From: Fragum whitleyi
Taxonomy: Eukaryota; Mollusca; Bivalvia; Cardiida; Cardiidae
DNA length: 64,000 nt
Assembly (NCBI GenBank): GCA_948146395.1
Contig: OX411558.1
Location: 49,525,122 to 49,589,121, forward strand
Reading direction: 5' to 3'
Below, piece by piece: positions 55,662 through 64,000 of this stretch. Made by a program: the position numbers and the translations under genes. The notes under the pieces are model-generated. The model was given only the letters and a program-made list of their open reading frames with translations. It had not been told where the DNA came from and searched no databases. How positions within the stretch are numbered: position 1 is the stretch's first letter; every line of letters starts with the position of its first letter.

Positions 55662-56696
55662 AAGGTAACTGCGGACATAAAGAGGGTCATTGTAGGTCCC
55701 AATTTTAAATTGTCTGCAAATTTTACCTAATGCGATAAAACTAAACTTTGAAACACATGCTTTCACGTGTCAGTCATAAGAAGGGATTTCATAACGAAGA
55801 GTTGACGGCATGCCGTCATCAAAGGGCCGACCCCTTTTTTAGGGACCAAATTCAGTATTTTTCCAATTTTTCGGAAATAATTAACCGTTATTTTTAATCT
55901 CGAAAACGCGATATGCTTCGTATAAAGACGTCTGTTGTTAAGTTTTGATTGATATGAAGATATAAGTGTAAGAAATACAATTAAGTGTAACGTATTAAAT
56001 TTTAATGCCGTCTATGATGCTGTTTTCTAGAACAGTTACTGAAAATATAGACTTTTTTTCTAGAAAATTTGTCCGGTGACCTATGCTGAAATTTAAATAT
56101 GCTGCTGCCAAAACATTCCGCTGCAGATTTTTGAAAAAAAAAAATTGTCTTCGGGTTAATTTTTTTCGTAAATTTCGATTCCGCGAAGATATCGCAAATC
56201 AAAGGATATTTCAACGTCGCGTCATATGTTCATAAAATCTGTCTTTTTAAACGGATGAAAATTAAGTGAATTTTTTGTATTTCTTAAAATCACATTCAGA
56301 TTAATACTTCCGAAGTATATAATTTTCAATAAACTTTAATTTGAATGTGGTCAGAAATTAAACTAATAGCTTGGGCGCTCTTGGACTTTCTAAATGAAAC
56401 TTTTTTAGTAAAAATTGGCTGATTAATTCGGAAAATATTTCGAGGGGTCAGTGCAACACAAGTGTAAGAGCCTATATATTTATAGGCACTTACAATAGTG
56501 TTGTGCTAATCCCTTGATTTGCAAATACTGATTTTGGCGGGTCTAAAAGGGGCTGGCCCCTAAAAGACGTCACGACGCCAAATGAACAAGCTTCAGACTC
56601 TTTTCATTGCGTGTCAACAAATGCCCGCAGTTCAAAATCTCTGCAACTACTGTGAGATTTTAAGAAAGTCGAAAATGCTATCTGTCCGCAGCTACC
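55662..56696. mobile_element. About 1.03-kb DNA element with GGTARCTGCGGACA ends
   Basis: The left end is aaggtaactgcggacata and the right end (complement) is ggtagctgcggacagata. Inner pairs are 'aaagggccgaccccttt' (left) and 'aaaggggctggcccct' (right). The centre is a hairpin 'gcaacacaagtgtaagagcc' / 'ggcacttacaatagtgttgt'. No transposase. Confidence 0.65.
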
Positions 56697-56896
56697 AGCT
56701 AAACGTCAACGATTGTTTTTTTTCTGTGCCATTCAAACCAGATCTACTTTAACTGCATTAAACAAGTTGGGTAACAACGTTTTTGGTTCCCCATCAACGA
56801 CATGCAAATGATATCATGTAATGTGCTTAAGTCTTGTATACACGTCGTAAAATAGTTAAATATTACTGCATATAGACTTGTTGCTAAAGACTACTT

Positions 56897-57054
56897 AAGG
56901 TAGCAGATCCTTAATAGTTCCACAACGTCTCGGAAGTAATGAGCTTTAACGGTGTTAACCGAGGTTTCCTAATGATTTTTATAAGAAAACCTCGATCAAC
57001 ATTGTCAAAGATCATGCGCTCCTAAAAGTTGCAGAACTATTACGGATCCACTAC
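56897..57054. mobile_element. Palindromic GTTAACCGAGG element, intact copy
   Basis: 'ttaatagttccacaacgtct', 'gttaaccgaggtttcctaat' and the right arm 'gttgcagaactattacggat'. Confidence 0.8.
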
Positions 57055-57635
57055 CTAAATGACACCATGCTTGGGATTCATACACGCTTCCGTATTGAGG
57101 TTCAAAAAGATGATTTGTACAGTGTTATCGAAGCAATGTTGTCGATTGATAGAATCATTGTTTGGTGTTTAATGTCGCTTTCAACATTATTGCAGTTATA
57201 TTCTAGAGGCTGGCGCACCTGAACGTGGCTTTCTGTTGTTTCTCACACCAGTACAATTACAACATTTCACCCCAGCGTCTAGATACCCATCCTACATAGG
57301 ATACACTTTACCGATTAAGCTATCTATGAGGTCAAGGTTAGATCGATGATGCAAACCTACAGAAAAGACAAGAAATTCAAGAAAGAATGGCCAAATTTCT
57401 CAAAACAGTGAATTTATCGATTTGATAATTTAACGGGTTGTCACGTTTCCTGAAATAAAGTCATAGCATAAAAGAAAGAAAGCAGAGCTAAGATTTCAGA
57501 ATTTTGAAAATTTCACTTGTGTATCATCGAATTATCAAAGAATATTCCATATGAAAAAAAATCGATAATTCACAGAAAAGCAACAACGAAAGAAAGGATA
57601 ATTAAATATTTAGAGTAACATCGATATGTTTTCAT
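57055..57635. other. Contains a degraded SINE; otherwise nothing recognised
   Basis: 57165-57345 (minus) has 'tcgctttcaacattattgca', 'ggcgcacctgaacgtgg' and 'acccatcctacatagg' in SINE order. Confidence 0.45.
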
Positions 57636-57987
57636 TGAGTGAACAAGAATAGCTTTAATTTCACGAGTGGCGAAATGAAAGGTTTATAAATCTAATACGA
57701 AAAACAAACGATTTTTTTCAATTTCTTTAATGCAAAATGAGACGAAATTTGAACATTTTTGGACAAATTTCTTAAAGTTCGCCAATTAACACGTACGGGA
57801 TTACTAACTTGCTTTACAACGTCGTGACGTCATTTGTTAATTTGGCACCGTTTAATTGACGTTAGATATGGCGAAATGAATGAAAGCAGGATATAATTGT
57901 TTGGCAATTTAACTAGTTTGGCGATGAATTTATCAAAATAAAATCTTCCTTTATTTATCGATTATCTACCGAAAAGCGTTATAGAAA
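57636..57987 (+). repeat. 'gagcaacaaaagcta' family element
   Basis: 'agtgaacaagaatagcttta' to 'attatctaccgaaaagcgtt'. Confidence 0.65.
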
Positions 57988-58500
57988 AAAGGGGGAATGA
58001 ATGTGGCGTTCTGTATGCAGCGAACATTTTACTAATCAACCATTTTCATGCTGTCCCTTGAGTGGTCGCTTGTAAAACAAGATTGACTGTATTTGCATGT
58101 TTAATTTATTTTATATAAAGTGTGCTTTTTCAACAACACAGACAGAAGGAAAAGATGCAAAGAGGATTTTCAAGGGAAGTGGGAAACTTTGATGCACATG
58201 TTTGATGAAGAATTTCAAACAATCCGAGCCAATCGCAACTGCCTTGCAGGCTCCAGGATTCTTTTCTCGGCTTTTATCGATGAAATCTAGTCTCGGACTA
58301 GATCTATTAGAAGCTTGTTTTATCTGCTTTTGGTCCGAAAAGTTGCAATAAGTTAAAAGGGGCGTTTCCTTTGTCTTCAAAGTACATGCGCGACCCTTTC
58401 CATTCTTTTCAAGAAGTCTTTGACACTTTGCATTGCTGGAGCATTTGAAAGGTCAAAGAAAAGCCATATTGGAGCATTAATATAGCACAATTACATATAT
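57988..58500. other. AGCGACC-family end fragment; otherwise nothing recognised
   Basis: 58058-58091 reads 'gagtggtcgcttgtaaaaca' plus 'agattgactgta', one MITE end. The 89-codon minus ORF (58380-58111) has no recognisable domain and does not look like a signal-peptide exon. Confidence 0.4.
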
Positions 58501-58812
58501 GTGACCCGTCACGCGAAAAGGGACCATCTTGGCAGAGCGTAAAGTGTCTAAACTGGTAGCCCGCTGTATGAGAGACGATAGATCTAGGGACAATAATCCA
58601 GTCTATTAAAGTGTCGATCCTAGTCTGACTGCGCAGACAGACTAGGGTTTAAACTTTTCGCACTTTCATAATTTTCTGAATCAAAAAGAACCAATCTACC
58701 CCTTCCTGTGAAAGTATTTGTGAAACCTCTAGGTTAGCCTGTACCAGAACATTTTTTTTTCAAATGTTTATTTCACGGAGTTCTCAGATGGGCTCTTTTC
58801 GGGTGACAGGTC
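58501..58812. mobile_element. MITE, GTGACCCGTCACGCGAAAAG family, copy 4
   Basis: Left gtgacccgtcacgcgaaaag, right 'cagatgggctcttttcgggt' plus 'gacaggtca'. Inner palindrome 'ctagtctgactgcgcagaca' plus 'gactag'. Confidence 0.85.
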
Positions 58813-59000
58813 AAATATGTAAAATTTATTGGTGACTTTCCACGCCGAATGGGAATCAGAAGATGCAAAAATATAAAAAAAAAATCCGACCCTGATCGGA
58901 CTTCGCGGAGTGCACATGCTATCGAACCTTTTCGCCTTTTGTGGATTTTCTGAATCTAGAATGACCTTGCCGCCTTCCGGAATATCGCTCGGATATATCT

Positions 59001-59311
59001 GGGTGAACAAAATAAGCTATATTCAGTACCTCCCTTAAATAAGATATGCATAAAAGCTAAATAAATAGTTTCATGTTTCTTTAAGAACCAATCAGTCGCT
59101 TAAAATTTCAATTTAGTCAGTGAAATCGCGTTTTTTCTAGCTATATTTATTTCGAATGTACATGTAGTTGTTGATCTATTTTTTCTAGTCATATTGAGCG
59201 TTTTGGAATGGCTTGAGTGAGTGCTTGGAATGAATGAATGGAGCGGAGAGAGAGCGATTTTGAATCGTTTTGATTGAGATGAATGTCAATTTCAAATCAC
59301 GATGTTATTAA
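59001..59311 (+). mobile_element. GTGAAATTGACA foldback element, right half
   Basis: It begins at the central hairpin ('ggtgaacaaaataagctata') and runs through 'gagcgttttggaatggcttg' to 'tcacgatgttattaac'. The left half is missing. Confidence 0.7.
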
Positions 59312-59889
59312 CTGTACGCTATTTGTATAACCATCTAACCCCTATCCTTGTAAATTTTAAATTTGTTTTAAACAAGTTGCTATTTTTTGGGATATTTTAT
59401 CTTGTCTAGCTAAAGGTTCTACAATAATAAACAGGAGGTAGGCAATGTGGGGTAAAATCGATTTGCACTTCAGTGCGCTCTCATCATAGACTATACTGTC
59501 TGCCAAAGGTTTATAGTGAATAGCATGAGAAGTGTTAAAAGGGATGAGTAGAATGTGTCTTGGACATGCATACAGAATAAACATGCACTTCAGCAATATC
59601 ACTGAAATAGTGTTAAAACGTTTTTATAAACCACAAATAAATCAACTTGTTAACATTCCCCTTATTAGCTTGAATTAAATGAATTACAACAAAAATTACA
59701 CAGAAACATAAATGCTCCTAATCGCTGTTAAGATTAGATAAGAAATCACATTATAATGCAAATGAATATAAGATAAGTGAAAGCAAATTATTTACTTGTC
59801 TGCAGTTAAGTTCATAGCTCGTGTTAAGACCACATATCCATGCACGATACAGTTATCAATATCGTGAATTTGACACTCGTTTCGATCAG
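59312..59889. other. Nothing recognised
   Basis: AT-rich, no supported gene or repeat copy. Confidence 0.45.
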
Positions 59890-60248
59890 GACCATTCAAA
59901 ATAACTAACCCAGCTTTTTTTTTTCACTCATTCACTCCAAACACTCACTCAAACCAATCAAAAACGCTCTGAATTTGCTCAAAAACGATTCGAAATCGTT
60001 CATAACGTTCATTCAAGTCGATCAAATGATTTTCTTATTCCATTATCGGGTGTCGATTTCAGAGCGTCTGACTAGCCCTTGAAAATAAACAAATAAGAAA
60101 AAACGTTGATTTTTCTAAAGGGAGGTTATAATTATCGCTTATTTCGTCCAATAGGACGAAATAAGCGATAATGTACTACCTCCCCTTAATTTCATTCAAA
60201 ACCGACTCATCTCACGCATTCAAAAATCATTCAACTTGTCAATTTCGA
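59890..60248 (-). mobile_element. GTGAAATTGACA foldback element, copy
   Basis: The centre is a long clean hairpin: 'ttatcgcttatttcgtccaa' / 'taggacgaaataagcgataa', inside 'aaagggaggt' / 'acctccccttaat'. Confidence 0.75.
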
Positions 60249-60523
60249 TAGAGTTACCTTTAATTAACTCAATTTTAGTCTCCTCTATCAAGATCGAGCT
60301 TTTTGATTTGCTAATTTTGTTCATAGTTCCGTTTACATAATTATGAGTGGACTGTTGCATCTGTTACTAGAACACAAAACGCTACATGAACAATCTCGCG
60401 TGTGAAGTTTCAAGCAATTCACACCAAGTGTAAAAATAAGATGATTATAATGTCATAAAACACCATGTCAGTCGTTGAGAAAGTCCTATAAGAAAAAAAT
60501 AATATGAATCATCTTGAAACAAG

Positions 60524-63500
60524 AGGACCCTGAGGGCCCTAAAACGCTCACCTGATATTTCAAGTAAATTATCATTTAGACTCCATTTCCTATGATATGG
60601 CATGAACCTTCCCATTTTCAACAGAGTTCATTCTTGTGACCTGGCAAACATTTTGATCAAGTTTCATGAAGATTGGACTATATTTGTGGCGTTTGGAGCT
60701 CTTACGAGAAAATTGTCATTAAGGCCCCTTTTCCCGTGATATGGAACGTATACTTCCCATTTTCAAATGAGTTCTTCTTAATGACATAACAAACATTCTG
60801 AAAAAGTTTCATGATGATTGGACCATATTTGTGGCTTCTAGAGAGTAAACAAAAAAATTGTCATTAAGATGCCTTTTCCTGTGATATGGCACCGATCCTT
60901 TCCATTTTCAATAGACTTCATACTCATGACCTAACAAACATTCTGACCAAGTTTCATGAAGATTGGAACTTATTTGTGGCTTCTAGAGTCTAAACAAGAA
61001 ATTTGTCATTAAGGCCCCCTTTCCCGTGATATGGCACAGATCCTTTCCATTTGAGCAATTTTCATAAGGGAACATCCTAGGAATATTTCTGCCAAGTTTG
61101 GTTGATTTTGACCCATAAGTTTAGGAGGAGATGTCGTTTAAAGATATTGTTGACAAAATTGTCATTAAGGCGCCTTTTTCGGTGATATGGCATGGATCCT
61201 TCCCATTTTCAATAGACTTCATCCTCATGACCTAACAAACATTCTGACCAAGTTTCATGAAAATTGGACCATATTTGTGGCTTCTAGAGTGAAAACAAGA
61301 AATTTGTCATTAAGGCCCCTTTTCCCGTGATATGGCACGGATCCTTTCCATTTGAGCAATTTTCATAAGGGACCACCCAAGGAATATTTCTGCCAAGTTT
61401 GGTTTATTTTAACCCATAAGTTTAGGAGGAGATGTTGTTTAAAGATATTCTTGACAAAATTGTCATTAAGGAGGCTTTTTCTGTGAAATGGCACGGAACC
61501 TTCCCATTTTCAATAGACTTCATCCTCATGACCTAACAAACATTCTGACCAAGTTTCATGAAGATTGGAACTTATTTGTGGCTTCTAGAGTCTAAACAAG
61601 AAATTTGTCATTAAGGCCCCTTTTCCCGTGATATGGCACAGATCCTTTCCATTTGAGCAATTTTCATAAGAGACCACCCAAGGAATATTTCTGCCAAGTT
61701 TGGTTGATTTTAACCCATAAGTTTAGGAGGAGATGTCGTTTAAAGATATTGTTAACAAAATTGTCATTAAGGCGCTTCTTCGGTGATATGGCATGGATCC
61801 TTCCCATTTTCAATAGACTTCATCCTCATGACCTAACAAATATTCTGAGCAAGTTTCATGAAGATTGGACCATATTTGTGGCTTCGAGAGTGAAAACAAG
61901 AAATTTGTCATTAAGGCCCCTTTTCCCGTGATATTGCAAGGATCCTTTCCATTTGAGCAATTTTCATAAGGGACCACCCAAGGAATATTTCTGCCAAGTT
62001 TGGTTGATTTTAACCCAAAAGTTTAGGAGGAGATGTCGTTTAAAAATATTCTTGACAAAATTGTCATTAAGGAGGCTTTTTCTGTGAAATGGCACGGAAC
62101 CTTCCCATTTTCAATAGACTTCATCCTCATCACCAAACAAACATTCTGACCAAGTTTCATGAAGATTGGACCGTATTTGTGGCTTCTAGAGTGAAAACAA
62201 GAAATTTGTCATTTAGGCCCCTTTTCCCGTGATATGGCACAGATCCTTTCCATTTGAGCAAATTTCATAAGGGACCACCCAAGGAATATTTCTGCCAAGT
62301 CTGGTTGATTTAAATCCATAAGTTTAGGAGGAGATGTCGTTTCAAGAAAAAGTTGACAAAATTGTCATTAAGGCGGCTTTTTCTGTGAAATGGCACGGAA
62401 CCTTCCCATTTTCAATAGACTTCATCCTCATCACCTAACAAACATTCTGACCAAGTTTCATGAAGATTGGAACTTATTTGTGGCTTCTAGATTCTAAACA
62501 AGAAATTTGTCATTAAGGCCCCTTTTCCCGTGATATGGCACAGATCCTTTCCATTTGAGCAATTTTCATAAGAGACCACCCAAGGAATATTTCTGCCAAG
62601 TTTGGTTGATTTTAACCCATAAGTTTAGGAGGAGATGTCGTCTAAAGATATTGTTAACAAAATTGTCATTAAGGCGCTTCTTCGGTGATATGGCACGGAT
62701 CCTTCCCATTTTCAATAGACTTCATCCTCATGACCTAACAAATATTCTGACCAAGTTTCATGAAGATTGGACCATATTTGTGGCTTCGAGAGTGAAAACA
62801 AGAAATTTGTCATTAAGGCCCCTTTTCCCGTGATATGGCACGGATCCTTTCCATTTGAGCAATTTTCATAAGGGACCACCCAAGGAATATTTCTGCCAAG
62901 TTTGGTTTATTTTAACCCAAAAGTTTAGGAGGAGATGTCGTTTAAAAATATTCTTGACAAAATTGTCATTAAGGAGGCTTTTTCTGTGAAATAGCACGGA
63001 ACCTTCCCATTTTCAAAAGACTTCATCCTCATGAACTAACAAACATTCTGACCAATTTTCATGAAGATTGGACCGTATTTGTGGCTTCGAGAGTGAAAAC
63101 AAGAAATTTGTCATTAAGGCCCCTTTTCCCGTGATATTGCACGGATCCTTTCCATTTGAGCAATTTTCATAAGGGACCACCCAAGGAATATTTCTGCCAA
63201 GTTTGGTTGATTTTAACCCAAAAGTTTAGGAGGAGATGTCGTTTAAAAATATTCTTGACAAAATTGTCATTAAGGAGGCTTTTTCTGTGAAATGGCACGG
63301 AACCTTCCCATTTTCAATAGACTTCATCCTCATCACCTAACAAACATTCTGACCAAGTTTCATGAAGATTGGACCGTATTTGTGGCTTCTAGAGTGAAAA
63401 CAAGAAATTTGTCATTAAGGCCCCTTTTCCCGTGATATGGCACAGATCCTTTCCATTTGAGCAAATTTCATAAGGGACCACCCAAGGAATATTTCTGCCA

Positions 63501-64000
63501 AGTCTGGTTGATTTAAATCCATAATTTAGGAGGAGATGTCGTTTAAAGAAAAAGTTGACAAAATTGTCATTAAGGCGGCTTTTTCTGTGAAATGGCACGG
63601 AACCTTCCCATTTTCAATAGACTTCATCCTCATCACCTAACAAACATTCTGACCAAGTTTCATGAAGATTGGAACTTATTTGTGGCTTCTAGATTCTAAA
63701 CAAGAAATTTGTCATTAAGGCCCCTTTTCCCGTGATATGGCACAGATCCTTTCCATTTGAGCAATTTTCATAAGAGACCACCCAAGGAATATTTCTGCCA
63801 AGTTTGGTTGATTTTAACCCATAAGTTTAGGAGGAGATGTCGTCTAAAGATATTGTTAACAAAATTGTCATTAAGGCGCTTCTTCGGTGATATGGCACGG
63901 ATCCTTCCCATTTTCAATAGACTTCATCCTCATGACCTAACAAATATTCTGACCAAGTTTCATGAAGATTGGACCATATTTGTGGCTTCGAGAGTGAAAA
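60524..64000 (-). repeat. Hairpin-headed element with 145-bp to 301-bp tandem array, continues past window
   Basis: On the minus strand it ends 'gggccctcagggtcctcttg' plus 'ttt', the stem plus CTTGTT tail. From 60524 to about 61050 the units are 145-bp monomers like those at 4537-5763. From 61051 on the unit is 301 bp: 'ttgagcaattttcataag' recurs at 61051, 61352, 61653, 61953, 62254, 62555, 62855, 63156, 63457 and 63757. Units four apart are the most alike. ORFs in it are artefacts. Confidence 0.9.

Noticed and set aside
58111..59010. Search for the receptor's signal-peptide exon among upstream minus ORFs
   Set aside because: Neither ORF (58380-58111, 59010-58768) begins with a hydrophobic leader followed by a donor. 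The true exon is short or outside the window.
61653..62833. Two nearly identical 92-codon ORFs (61653-61931, 62555-62833)
   Set aside because: They come from units of the 301-bp tandem array, and frame and length are set by the repeat. There is no codon bias or domain.

Overview
The window is eukaryotic nuclear DNA from an invertebrate, most probably a bivalve mollusc. It is AT-rich, its genes are split by long introns, and much of the rest is short interspersed elements of a type common in bivalve genomes: hairpin-headed repeats with 145-155 bp tandem cores, foldback MITEs and tRNA-derived SINEs. The phylum is inferred from repeat style and gene content; no marker gene proves it.

Two protein-coding genes are clear, and they lie tail to tail. 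Positions 1-15435 (+) carry the last eight coding exons of a lariat debranching enzyme (DBR1). The 5' end lies outside the window. All seven introns are GT-AG and phase-compatible, and they join into 632 codons ending in a long acidic, serine-rich tail. Positions 52107-28646 (-) carry four coding exons of a TNF-receptor family member of the p75NTR/TNFRSF16 (NGFR) type. One exon encodes four cysteine-rich domains with 24 Cys, one encodes the stalk, the transmembrane segment and the juxtamembrane region, and two encode the death domain and C-terminus. These also join in phase (383 codons plus stop). The exon with the start codon and most of the signal peptide is upstream and was not found.

About 13 kb separate the two stop codons. 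That interval and all introns are dominated by repeats. Families with two or more copies include TTAA-flanked MITEs, an AGCGACC family with pogo-like ends, a GTGACCCGTCACGCG family, a palindromic GTTAACCGAGG family, a GTTAAC..GTGAAATTGACA family with a foldback centre, hAT-like MITEs, and tRNA-headed SINEs (two with clear target-site duplications). Several insertions are nested and can be put in order: around 1.3-3.0 kb, 18.0-19.4 kb, 21.4-23.9 kb and 42.9-43.8 kb. There is a 944-bp (CCAT)n microsatellite at 45052-45995. A 301-bp repeat array with 1.2-kb higher-order periodicity fills 60.5 kb to the window end and continues beyond it.

No operon, CRISPR array, bacterial gene or coherent new multi-gene system is visible. 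The most novel material is the repeat biology: sequence cores shared between otherwise different MITE families, the hairpin-headed element class and its monomer-to-dimer-to-higher-order arrays, and MITEs lying next to splice sites. In the two genes, the points of interest are the apparent conservation of p75NTR signalling hallmarks and the repeat-built DBR1 tail.
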